Assembly: GCF_019916085.1 (NCBI RefSeq)
Contig: NZ_CP049834.1
Location: 651,501-715,500, forward strand
Direction of reading: 5' to 3'
DNA: 64,000 bases
Origin: Aquirufa lenticrescens
GTDB taxonomy: Bacteria > Bacteroidota > Bacteroidia > Cytophagales > Spirosomataceae
Shown here: positions 45,637 to 52,992 of the stretch, one piece after another
Position numbering within the stretch: position 1 is the stretch's first letter
Layout: the number at the start of each line of letters is the position of its first letter
Made by a program: the position numbers and the translations under genes
Notes under the pieces: model-generated
The model's input: the letters and a program-made list of their open reading frames with translations, nothing else
Database searches by the model: none
Told to the model about the DNA's origin: nothing

Positions 45637-46086
45637 TTAGTTAACTGCCATATTTACGTGGAACTTCCACTCATCATTGGTTTTCTTTAGGAAGTAAAGA
45701 CCTCTTCCCTTGGCTATTATTTCATTTGCAGAATTATATCTGCTGAAATATGCGTCTAAGTAACAAGCACTTTCAGATAGTTTTACTAGTTCAATTGCAT
45801 CTGTTTTAGAGTATGCATAACCTGGTTCAACTCCTTTTTCTCTAAACCTTTTAATAACCTCTAAAAAGCTGGACTTGTCTTGTAAAATCATTGGACTTCC
45901 AACCATCAACGTTACTGGATATTGAAATTGATTTCCTAGAGTCTCATAATCAGCCTTTGTAAATGCGCTGATATAATTTTCCCATTTTTGGACAAAAAAC
46001 TCTTTTGATGGGAAGGAAGATGTTGAACTCTGTGCTTGATTTACAAAAGGTAACATCAAGAATAATAATAGGATGCTTCGTTTCAT
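45637..46086 (-). CDS. Secreted NTF2-like protein of unknown function
   Basis: 149 residues with a signal peptide (1-19, ending NQAQ). Pattern of an NTF2-like fold: WENYISAFTKADYETLGNQFQYPVTLMV, FLEVIKRFREKG, then strands CYLDAYFSRYNSANEII and GRGLYFLKKTNDEWKFHVNMAVN. Weakly similar in layout to the other SnoaL-like proteins in this window. Confidence 0.7.
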   Translation of the reverse strand: MKRSILLLFLMLPFVNQAQSSTSSFPSKEFFVQKWENYISAFTKADYETLGNQFQYPVTLMVGSPMILQDKSSFLEVIKRFREKGVEPGYAYSKTDAIELVKLSESACYLDAYFSRYNSANEIIAKGRGLYFLKKTNDEWKFHVNMAVN

Positions 46087-46225
46087 GTTAGATTATTTAA
46101 TAACTAAATTAATGAAACGACCAAATTATTCAAACATCATCTTTTATAATGAATGGAGTACTAAAATTTACTTTTTTTAAGTAATGACTGTTTAGATTTA
46201 AACAAACTGTCATCTGAAATCCCCG

Positions 46226-46268
46226 CTCGTGCTACCCACTCTGCTACCGCTGCCGTAAAATAAAAAAA
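46226..46268. repeat. 43-bp repeat, copy B
   Basis: Partner of 45549-45591 (5 mismatches). On the minus strand it resembles a tRNA D-arm (GTAGCAGAGTGGGTAGCAC), but no full cloverleaf can be drawn. Confidence 0.6.
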
Positions 46269-46289
46269 CCACCTCGTTTGAGGTGGTTT
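46262..46289 (-). terminator. Orphan minus-strand terminator-like hairpin
   Basis: Perfect 10-bp stem AAACCACCTC / GAGGTGGTTT, GTTT loop, followed on the minus strand by seven T's. No intact gene ends before it, only the remnant frame ending at 46362. Confidence 0.6.
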
Positions 46290-46361
46290 CTGTGGTCCCA
46301 CTAGTTGACTCGGTTCGTACACTAACGAATCTTAATCGTATCAAAACCGAATCGGTTAAAT

Positions 46362-46532
46362 CTATTTGATATTTTTGGATTTTCTGAACTCATTAGTGTT
46401 CGTTGAAATCAGTGTATCGTGCTCTCTTATTTGCTGCTCGATTTGAGTCATTCTACTTCCTGAAAATACGGCTTTGTTTAATTTAAAACAAAGATGAAGA
46501 CCTTCGTTTACCGTTAAATAAGATTTTTCATA
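46362..46532 (-). pseudogene. Possible remnant of a gene on the minus strand
   Basis: Open frame of about 56 codons with a coding-like sequence (SYLTVNEGLHLCFKLNKA, then MTQIEQQIREHDTLISTN) and no good start; the only ATG (46451) leaves 29 residues. It is followed by the terminator-like hairpin at 46262-46289. I do not recognise the family; it may be the 3' end of a lost gene or chance. Confidence 0.25.
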
Positions 46533-46578
46533 TTAGAACTTTGAATTAGTTAATTTGGTTGAAATATCTATTCAAATT

Positions 46579-48384
46579 ATGCTAAATCGAATCTCTGTTC
46601 TTTTTTTATCAATTGCTGTTTTTTCTTGTTCTAAAGAGATTATCCAACAAAAACTTACCGTTGATTGGACTCCTTTAAATGGTGGTACTGTTTCCCCTCC
46701 AACTAATGCTTTTGAAAAAGGAACGGTGGTTTCAATGATTGCTACACCTGCAGGTGAATATACATTTAAACAATGGAGTGGTAGTTTATCTGGAACGAAT
46801 AATCCTTCTCCACTTACAATCGATGCGGATAAACAAGTAACTGGTGTATTTGAAAAACGTCAGTATCCATTATCATTAACGATTGAAGGTAGTGGAACGG
46901 TGAAAGAAGAGGTAATTGCAGTAGCAACACAGTCTCAATACCCGTCAGGTACCACTGTGAGATTAACTCCTCAACCAGCCGATAAATATGAATTTGGAGG
47001 ATGGTCAGGTGATTTAACAAGTACATCTAACCCATTAGACCTAAAGATTGATAAACCGATTAGTCTTAAAGCATTATTTCAGCAGATTAAGTTTCCTGGT
47101 TACAAAGTAGACCCGAATGCCAGACAATTAGGATTCAATTATTGGCATCGTGGAACAGGGGTTATGGCTGATTTATATATTGCTCTCTTTCAGAAGCCAT
47201 TAGGGACTAGAAGTAAATATGGAACATTTTTTAATGGGGTAACTACTGGAGATTTTAATAATGATGGTTGGGTTGATATTTTTAATGCCGGTGCAAATTA
47301 TATTATTCCACAAGCCAATTTTACTTTTTTAATTTGGAACCCAATTCTAAAGACATTTGAAGAAAAAAATCTATTCAACGATAAAAGCTTTTCAACTTTC
47401 GGTGGAAATAAGCATACTATCAAACCTTATTACATCAATGAGGATAATTATGTCGATCTAATAATTTTTGATAATGGGGATGAAGGTCTGTCAAATTCTA
47501 AAGACGAACCTGTTAGAATAGTATTGAGTGATTCTAAAGGCGGATATGATCTAAAAGAAATTCCTACTTCTGAAGCGGAGTCGCCGGTTTGGAAAAAGGA
47601 GAAAGGGGCATTAGGGGATTTGAATGGGGATGGGATTTTAGATTTAGTGCTTCCTGAAAATCTATTTCTTTATATCTATTGGGGCCAAAAAGATTTCCCA
47701 TACTTTACACAAACAAATAGAGCAAAATTTGTAGGGGACTTTACAAATTTTGGAAATACAAGTGATAATGGTTTTGGTGAAAAAGTTCCAAATATTGCTG
47801 GAAATTCATTTACTACTCACATATATGATGTTAATAAGGATGGTAAAAATGACATTTTTATAGGTGTTGGTGAAGAACACAAAAATGATGGTTATAATAG
47901 GCAGGCACGAATTTTAATTAATCAAGGAAGCGGTCGTTTCAATTCCAATGGAGTGATTTACTTGCCCTATTTTTATCCTAATGACGAAATAAGTAATGGA
48001 GTTCAAGACGTTGTTATGGAAGATCTGAATGGAGATGGATTAAATGATTTTATTGCAGTTAATGATCAAATGTATTTCAATCCGAATAGATGGGCTCCTT
48101 GGGAAATATTTGCTTATATACAGCAGAAAGATGGGTCTTTCGTAATAGATAAAAATCTTGTTCAATATAACTCATCAACAAGAAATGGTTCTTGGAAAGT
48201 ACATTTAAATTATTTCGATTATAACGGTGATGGCAAAAAGGATCTTGGATATTTAGATTCTGCAGATAACGGTGAATTAGCTACAAAAACTGTATTCATT
48301 AGAACTGGTGATAAATTTATTGAAACTGATTTTTATCAATATGATGACTATGCAAAGAGTCTATTGCCAACATTGAGGAAATAA
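46579..48384 (+). CDS. FG-GAP lipoprotein with InlB-type B-repeats
   Basis: 601 residues from the ATG at 46579; the upstream part of the frame would need TTG. Lipobox FSC at Cys17. Two divergent InlB B-repeat-like modules (Flg_new_2 type) occupy about 25-165, each ending in a TFKQWSG or EFGGWSGDL strand. FG-GAP/VCBS repeats (GDFNNDGWVDIFNAG, GDLNGDGILDLVLP, DVNKDGKNDIFIG, DLNGDGLNDFIAV, DYNGDGKKDLGYL) fill the rest. No T9SS sorting domain, in contrast to the two giant genes. A surface lipoprotein, likely for binding. Confidence 0.85.
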   Translation: MLNRISVLFLSIAVFSCSKEIIQQKLTVDWTPLNGGTVSPPTNAFEKGTVVSMIATPAGEYTFKQWSGSLSGTNNPSPLTIDADKQVTGVFEKRQYPLSLTIEGSGTVKEEVIAVATQSQYPSGTTVRLTPQPADKYEFGGWSGDLTSTSNPLDLKIDKPISLKALFQQIKFPGYKVDPNARQLGFNYWHRGTGVMADLYIALFQKPLGTRSKYGTFFNGVTTGDFNNDGWVDIFNAGANYIIPQANFTFLIWNPILKTFEEKNLFNDKSFSTFGGNKHTIKPYYINEDNYVDLIIFDNGDEGLSNSKDEPVRIVLSDSKGGYDLKEIPTSEAESPVWKKEKGALGDLNGDGILDLVLPENLFLYIYWGQKDFPYFTQTNRAKFVGDFTNFGNTSDNGFGEKVPNIAGNSFTTHIYDVNKDGKNDIFIGVGEEHKNDGYNRQARILINQGSGRFNSNGVIYLPYFYPNDEISNGVQDVVMEDLNGDGLNDFIAVNDQMYFNPNRWAPWEIFAYIQQKDGSFVIDKNLVQYNSSTRNGSWKVHLNYFDYNGDGKKDLGYLDSADNGELATKTVFIRTGDKFIETDFYQYDDYAKSLLPTLRK

Positions 48385-48457
48385 AATAATGACAATTGAA
48401 GTCACTAACTAAGTGTCAAATACAGTTTTTTGTATTTTTCTGAAAAATATAGAATAT

Positions 48458-48664
48458 ATGAAATTCGGTATCAGAAAAGTATCTATATCAAAGAGTATTG
48501 CCGCACGGACATCTTTGACTCGTATTGCTAAAAACAGTCTGGGTTTAAAAGCTCCAAGGGGGTTTGGCTGGTTGACTAATCCAAAGAAAGCGTTGTATAA
48601 TAAAGTTTACAATAAGACCTCAGTAAGTGTTTTTAGTTCGAAATTTTGGAATTGGTTTAAGTAA
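48458..48664 (+). CDS. Small basic protein, unknown function
   Basis: 68 residues from the ATG at 48458 (the frame runs back to 48413). Strongly basic, beginning MKFGIRKVSISKSIAARTS and with a GWLTNPKKALYNKVYNKTS region that resembles small proteins of Gram-positive phage or mobile elements; this recollection is not verified. No signal peptide. Its stop overlaps the next start by one base (TAATG), so the two are translationally linked. Confidence 0.65.
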   Translation: MKFGIRKVSISKSIAARTSLTRIAKNSLGLKAPRGFGWLTNPKKALYNKVYNKTSVSVFSSKFWNWFK

Positions 48665-49236
48665 TGTGTGATGTAAACGGTCCTTTCAAGTTATGTACGT
48701 GTGAATCTAGTGTAGATGAATCGAAACCTCATTGGGTGTTACATCGTCATTTGCAAAACAAGGAGGAGATTCAAATTATGGGGCTGTATAATCAACCAGA
48801 TCCCTATACTACGCTTTCTGAGCGAAGTCTTCAGCGTAGGTTGAATTCGGTAAATGTGTTTGATTTTGAATATTCTCCTGAAGAGGGTGATTATTTAGAA
48901 CTGTTTTTGAATCCAACGTTAGAGTACGATGAGGATGGTGAGGCGTACGTAGATGAGTTTTATCCTGAATATACTTTAGAGTTCCGGAAGGCTAAGTGGC
49001 ATTTGTTAGTAACTTTTGAAAAATACATTTTCGAACATAAGCGGGTTCAATCGGGAGAAATAAGGGGGGCAAAATCGCAGTTAACCATCGCCTTCGAACA
49101 TTTTAAAAAAAATGCGAGTGAGGATCAGCAACATAAATTTATGTTCTTTAGTAATCATTACATTGACCCGTTAGTAAGACGTTCAAAGAAAGGTTTGATT
49201 GAGTATTTTATGAATTTTGAGGAAGTGAAAAATTGA
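48664..49236 (+). CDS. Hypothetical protein, acidic, in a unit with the small basic protein
   Basis: 190 residues, no signal peptide or membrane segment. Acidic overall, with a short Cys-rich start (CDVNGPFKLCTC) and a helical C-terminal part (HHLLVTFEKY-like TFEKYIFEHKRVQSGEIRG, then FFSNHYIDPLVRRSKKG). No recognised domain. It starts in the stop codon of the basic protein gene, so the two probably form a functional pair (one basic, one acidic). Confidence 0.65.
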   Translation: MCDVNGPFKLCTCESSVDESKPHWVLHRHLQNKEEIQIMGLYNQPDPYTTLSERSLQRRLNSVNVFDFEYSPEEGDYLELFLNPTLEYDEDGEAYVDEFYPEYTLEFRKAKWHLLVTFEKYIFEHKRVQSGEIRGAKSQLTIAFEHFKKNASEDQQHKFMFFSNHYIDPLVRRSKKGLIEYFMNFEEVKN

Positions 49237-49254
49237 CAATTCCAACTCTTTTTA

Positions 49255-49280
49255 AAAATTATCAGTTTCTTGATAATTTT
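49255..49280. other. A/T-rich inverted repeat
   Basis: AAAATTATCA - 6-base loop - TGATAATTTT, perfect 10-bp arms, 19 bases past the stop codon of the preceding gene. No T run follows; it could be a weak terminator, an mRNA-stabilising hairpin or a protein site. Confidence 0.4.
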
Positions 49281-49363
49281 CATCTTGAAGGATTGTTTTT
49301 AATGCTTAATGGTATCTTGCACTCAGAACGGCAACCCCGTTCACATTAGTGGTTAGGTATTAT

Positions 49364-49398
49364 AAAAGGGGAGTTGGATTTAATCCTCTCCTTTTTTT
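49364..49398 (+). terminator. Terminator hairpin
   Basis: 10-bp stem AAAAGGGGAG / CTCTCCTTTT (one G-U) and an eight-T tract, just before the lipoprotein gene at 49415. Confidence 0.7.
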
Positions 49399-49414
49399 GT
49401 GTATTTTTAATCAT

Positions 49415-49666
49415 ATGAAAAAACTTCTATTCATCACCTTGGTGCACATATTTCTTATTGGATGTGATACTAAACCCATAGATTATTCTAAACATACTCG
49501 CAAATCGTCATACGTTCGAGCTGGTTCAACGCAGACAGGTCGTCTAAGTAAATCACACGCAAGGAGAGGAGTAAGTCTCTCCAGTCGAGCGTTTAAGAAT
49601 CGATTGAATTCTCGTAGTTATTATAACCGGAATAAAAATAGGAGGAAGTTAATGAGGGCTAATTGA
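49415..49666 (+). CDS. Small lipoprotein with very basic C-terminus
   Basis: 83 residues from the ATG at 49415, after a terminator; the longer frame to 49349 runs through that terminator. Signal MKKLLFITLVHIFLIG with lipobox IGC. The mature part is rich in Arg, Lys and Ser (SHARRGVSLSSRAFKNRLN, then NRNKNRRKLMRAN), suggesting nucleic-acid or anionic-surface binding at the envelope. No family recognised. Confidence 0.6.
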   Translation: MKKLLFITLVHIFLIGCDTKPIDYSKHTRKSSYVRAGSTQTGRLSKSHARRGVSLSSRAFKNRLNSRSYYNRNKNRRKLMRAN

Positions 49667-50746
49667 TTAAAGATTAGGCATACAGTAATCAACAAACTCT
49701 TCAAATTCTGCATCATCAATAAAATATTGATCATACTCTTCGTCTTTACCAGGATCTACCTCTTTTGTTTTTGCTAAATCAATACAGGCACCTTCGTAAT
49801 CCTTCAATTTTGCTTTTAGGATGCTTCTGATATAGTATATTCTGCCTTCTCCACCTGTTGGATCTAGTTTTAAACTCTCGTTATAGCTTTGAAGAGCGTC
49901 TTCATAATATAGAGCTGCCTCTTGAGCAAAACCCAACAAAGCAAATGATAAAGCTTTAGCTTCCTTGCTTCCACCAGATTTTAAAAGTATTTCTATTTCT
50001 CTTTTCCGTAATTCAATTTCCTCATCGTGGTAACCTAATTCATAGAGACACTTTAAAGCTTTGTTCAATACTTCTGTGTCTTCTGGAAGAATTGCCAATG
50101 CTCTGGTATAATCATTTAGTGCATCTTCAATCTTTCCTTTTTGTTTTTTTAAGTCTCCTCGAAGTATAATCATTTCGACATCGAAACGGTGATCTGCAAA
50201 GAAGCTATCCACAACAGCAGATGCGTTTTCGAAAAGTTTAGATTTAACTAAGCATCGTGTTTTCGAAATAAGACTTGGAGTATGTTTGGGAGATATTACC
50301 AATGCCTCATCATAGTAAATGACGGCCTCTTCAAAGTTTTCTTCATATTGATATGTTAAAGCTAGGTTGTATCTATAGACAACCTTTTCTGGGAGTAGTT
50401 CTATTGCTTGATTTAAGTATTTTCGAGACTCTTCGTATTTATCAAGCCATAGATAATCATATCCTATTGAACCCAATGTCTCTCCTGATTGATTGTATTT
50501 GAGTAATTCAAGGTTGTCTTTAAGAGCTAAGTCAAATTTTTGGAGTTTTTCATAACATAAAGCTCTATTTCCTATAGCCTTTTCATCCTTTGGATTGATT
50601 TTTAATGCTAAAGTTAAATTAGTTGCAGCCTTTGTGTAGTCTCCTTTGTCAAAATAGTTAGCCGCTTTGCTTTTATAAATTGTTGATGTTTGCGCAAACG
50701 TTGCGAATGTGAGTAGAATAAAGATAATAAGTGCTAATTTTTTCAT
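49667..50746 (-). CDS. Secreted tetratricopeptide (TPR) repeat protein
   Basis: 359 residues with a signal peptide (1-19). At least eight TPR units can be counted from the recurrent pattern, for example YFDKGDYTKAATNLTLALKI, FEEAVIYYDEALVISP, IEDALNDYTRALAI and YEDALQSYNESLKLDP. It ends with a short acidic tail. Likely a protein-protein scaffold in the periplasm or outer membrane. Its start is close to the palindrome-rich gap of the WYL gene. Confidence 0.88.
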   Translation of the reverse strand: MKKLALIIFILLTFATFAQTSTIYKSKAANYFDKGDYTKAATNLTLALKINPKDEKAIGNRALCYEKLQKFDLALKDNLELLKYNQSGETLGSIGYDYLWLDKYEESRKYLNQAIELLPEKVVYRYNLALTYQYEENFEEAVIYYDEALVISPKHTPSLISKTRCLVKSKLFENASAVVDSFFADHRFDVEMIILRGDLKKQKGKIEDALNDYTRALAILPEDTEVLNKALKCLYELGYHDEEIELRKREIEILLKSGGSKEAKALSFALLGFAQEAALYYEDALQSYNESLKLDPTGGEGRIYYIRSILKAKLKDYEGACIDLAKTKEVDPGKDEEYDQYFIDDAEFEEFVDYCMPNL

Positions 50747-50872
50747 ATCAAAGTTTTAGTTTTTTAAAGGAACCGGAACCAATTTGGGTTTAGGTTTTAA
50801 AATTATTTCAATCCACTCAACTAGATTCATCTTGTGTTTATTGCGTTAATAATCGAAAGCTCTCGATAGTTT

Positions 50873-50917
50873 TTGACAATTAGGGTCAAGACCTCTTTTT
50901 TTGACTTTATTTGTCAA
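50873..50917. promoter_or_regulatory. Tandem palindromic operators TTGAC-N7-GTCAA
   Basis: Two copies at 50873-50889 and 50901-50917, both with exactly seven bases between the arms and both in the extended form TTTTTGAC-N7-GTCAAG, start-to-start spacing 28 bases. Likely a binding site for a dimeric regulator, possibly the WYL protein encoded just downstream. Confidence 0.6.
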
Positions 50918-51011
50918 GATATTTGTCCTTAAATCTTTTGTTTTATTAAATGGTAAATTCTCTGCCATTTGAAGTCAATCGCTTGCAGTTTAGTATCTTA
51001 AAGTGCTAAGT

Positions 51012-51030
51012 TTAGATTTTAATAATCTAA
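51012..51030. promoter_or_regulatory. Palindrome next to the WYL start codon
   Basis: TTAGATT - TTAAT - AATCTAA, perfect 7-bp arms, ending 3 bases before the ATG at 51034. Candidate autoregulatory operator or mRNA hairpin over the start region. Confidence 0.45.
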
Positions 51031-51033
51031 TCT

Positions 51034-51864
51034 ATGTTTAATCAGAATCGTATACTTCGTGTTTTCAAGTTGATTACTCTGTTGAAGACTTTCCCAGCGA
51101 AGTCTATTAAAAGATTGGCCTCAACTTTAGAAATATCTGAACGCAGTTGCTATCGTTATATGGATTTGTTGGATGAATTGGGCTTCGAAGTGAGTAAGGA
51201 TGAAAACAATAAATTCTCATTAAAAGCTGATCAGATTGTAGATCCATTCACTAAAGAAGAGTCCCATTTAATCCAGGAGGTATTAACCATTTCGGTGAAG
51301 AATAATCCACTAGTGAAATCGATAAAGGCTAAACTACCTTCTCTTGAGGAAACTAATATTCTCGCTAATAATATAGTAAATGGCCATTTATCTAAATTAG
51401 TTTCTCAAATCAACGAAGCCATTTTAAATAAAACACAAATCATTATTCATAAGTACCAATCTGCTAATACGGAAAGTATTACAGATAGACTAGTTGAGCC
51501 GGTGGGGTTTACAGATAACTATGGATTTCTATGTGCATATGAAATTGAATCAAATCAAAATAAGTATTTCAAAGTAGAGAGAATGGGAAGTGTAGAATTA
51601 TTAGATGTTAAGTGCAAGTTCGAATCCCTTCATAAATTATATAAACCTGATGTATTTGGATTTAATGATTCAGGAGAAAAATTTAATATTAAACTGAGAT
51701 TGTCGATGCGTGCTCAATTATGGATAAAAGATGATTATCCTGAAACGAGCACTTATTTAAAGGATTTAGGGAATGGTTCTTGGTTATTAGAGGTTGAGGT
51801 GTTCAATATGGAGCCAGTAAATCGTATCCTAAGAAGTATGCCAAATGATATTGAGGCCGTTTAA
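51034..51864 (+). CDS. HTH-WYL transcriptional regulator
   Basis: 276 residues: an N-terminal winged helix (NQNRILRVFKLITLLKTFPAKSIKRLASTLEISERSCYRYMDLLDELGFEV, residues 3-53) followed by a WYL-type ligand domain (ALLN-type DRLVEPVGFTDNYGFLCAYE near 150) and a C-terminal WCX-like extension. WYL proteins regulate many anti-phage islands. It lies directly upstream of the cysteine desulfurase gene, 60 bases, on the same strand and behind tandem palindromes, so it is the probable regulator of this island. Confidence 0.87.
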   Translation: MFNQNRILRVFKLITLLKTFPAKSIKRLASTLEISERSCYRYMDLLDELGFEVSKDENNKFSLKADQIVDPFTKEESHLIQEVLTISVKNNPLVKSIKAKLPSLEETNILANNIVNGHLSKLVSQINEAILNKTQIIIHKYQSANTESITDRLVEPVGFTDNYGFLCAYEIESNQNKYFKVERMGSVELLDVKCKFESLHKLYKPDVFGFNDSGEKFNIKLRLSMRAQLWIKDDYPETSTYLKDLGNGSWLLEVEVFNMEPVNRILRSMPNDIEAV

Positions 51865-51870
51865 ATATTG

Positions 51871-51903
51871 TTTTGCCAAGCCGCTTAAAAAAAATTATAT
51901 TTA
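51871..51903 (+). promoter_or_regulatory. Candidate promoter of the sspA-like operon
   Basis: TTTTG (51871-51875), 20 bases, then TATATTTA (51896-51903), close to the Bacteroidota consensus TTTG - about 20 - TAnnTTTG with one mismatch. The start codon at 51925 lies 22 bases downstream. It would allow transcription independent of the WYL gene. Confidence 0.45.
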
Positions 51904-51924
51904 AGTTGAATTTCTAATTTATAT

Positions 51925-52992
51925 ATGGTTAACATCTTAGAGGAACTAAAATACCTTGACAATGCTGCGACTACAAAACTCGACAATAGAGTTTTGGAGG
52001 GAATGATGCCATATTTTACGGATCTTTATGGTAATGCTTCAAGTACTCACAAGCTTGGCGAGAAATCTAAGTCGGCCATCGAAAATGCAAGAAAGGAAAT
52101 TAGTTCGGCGATAAATTGTAATACTTCAGAAATTATTTTCACTAGTGGTTCAACTGAGTCAATAAATCTTGCTATTAAGGGATTTGTTGAAAGTAATTCA
52201 CATAAGGGCAATCACATAATTACATTAAAGACAGAACATAAGGCTGTACTTGAAACATTGAGGTACCTTGAAACTAAGGGTATCGAGGTTACTTATTTGG
52301 ATGTTGATTCAAGCGGCATAATTTCTTTAGAGGAATTATTGCAAAGCATTAAAGAAACTACTTTAATGATTGCAATTATGTACGTGAATAATGAAACGGG
52401 TGTTATTCAAGAAATTAGCAAGATAGGTGAGATAGCAAAAGAAAGAGGAATTTGTTTTTTTTCTGATTCTACCCAAGCAATTGGTAAAATTGAAGTTGAT
52501 GTTGACGCATTAAATGTAGATATGCTTTGCTTTTCTGGACATAAAATTAGTGGACCTAAAGGAATCGGTGTTTTATATATACGAGATGGTATCGAGATAA
52601 CTCCTCAAATTCACGGAGGTAGTCAGGAGTTTGGACTTAGATCTGGGACTTACAATACACCACTAATTGTTGGAATCGGTATTGCTGTAAAAATCGCATC
52701 TAATGAGTATAAAAAGAACTTTGAAAAAGCTATTCAGCTTAGGGAAGATATTCTTGAATATTTCACTAAGAACAATATTGGTAAAATGGCTTTTCAGCGT
52801 GACAATACTGTTCCTAATATTATTAGTATCGAGTTGAATGATATTGATGCAGAAGAATTTTTAATGTTTAATTCTTCTAAGTTTTTTGCTTCAACTGGTA
52901 GCGCGTGCAATTCAGGTTTGCAGATTAGTTCTTATGTTATTGACGCTATCTTTAAAAATGAAAGAAAACAAATTATAAGAATATCAATTTAA
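51925..52992 (+). CDS. sspA: Cysteine desulfurase, SspA/DndA-like
   Basis: 355 residues, PLP-dependent NifS/IscS-family enzyme. LDNAATT (11-17) is the standard start. His105, Asp182, the PLP lysine Lys207 in SGHK and the catalytic Cys328 in TGSACNSG are all present. It takes sulfur from cysteine as a persulfide. The chain ends 27 residues after the cysteine (KNERKQIIRISI), shorter than typical IscS, so the last helices are missing. Leading an operon of defence-type genes and near DUF4007/ATPase/PAPS-reductase genes, it is most likely SspA, the sulfur donor of single-strand phosphorothioation, and not the housekeeping desulfurase. No IscU follows. Confidence 0.88.
   Translation: MVNILEELKYLDNAATTKLDNRVLEGMMPYFTDLYGNASSTHKLGEKSKSAIENARKEISSAINCNTSEIIFTSGSTESINLAIKGFVESNSHKGNHIITLKTEHKAVLETLRYLETKGIEVTYLDVDSSGIISLEELLQSIKETTLMIAIMYVNNETGVIQEISKIGEIAKERGICFFSDSTQAIGKIEVDVDALNVDMLCFSGHKISGPKGIGVLYIRDGIEITPQIHGGSQEFGLRSGTYNTPLIVGIGIAVKIASNEYKKNFEKAIQLREDILEYFTKNNIGKMAFQRDNTVPNIISIELNDIDAEEFLMFNSSKFFASTGSACNSGLQISSYVIDAIFKNERKQIIRISI

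Larger units (their letters stand above)
46087..46578. other. 492-base intergenic region with repeat copy B, a hairpin and a gene remnant
   Basis: Contains the 43-bp repeat copy B (46226-46268), a minus-strand terminator hairpin (46262-46289), a GTGGTCCCACT segment (46302-46312) that resembles the complement of a tRNA acceptor end, and a 13-bp palindrome AACCGA-A-TCGGTT (46345-46357). A minus-strand frame is open from 46532 to its stop at 46362-46364. No intact gene is supported. Confidence 0.6.
50747..51033. other. 287-base divergent intergenic region
   Basis: Separates the TPR gene (-) and the WYL regulator gene (+). It holds two TTGAC-N7-GTCAA palindromes (50873-50889 and 50901-50917) and a TTAGATT-N5-AATCTAA palindrome near the WYL start. 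I see no gene in it. Confidence 0.7.

Noticed and set aside
46220-46320. A tRNA gene suggested by D-arm-like and acceptor-like segments on the minus strand
   Set aside because: No anticodon arm or T-arm can be drawn between the two segments, and a perfect 10-bp hairpin sits where the acceptor stem would close.
50873-50917. Rho-independent terminator of the TPR gene or a riboswitch
   Set aside because: The palindromes lie upstream of both divergent genes, arms are only 5 bp with 7-base centres, and no conserved riboswitch core is seen.
51925-52992. Housekeeping iron-sulfur desulfurase IscS
   Set aside because: No iscU or other cluster-assembly gene is adjacent, the tail is short, and the neighbours are defence genes.
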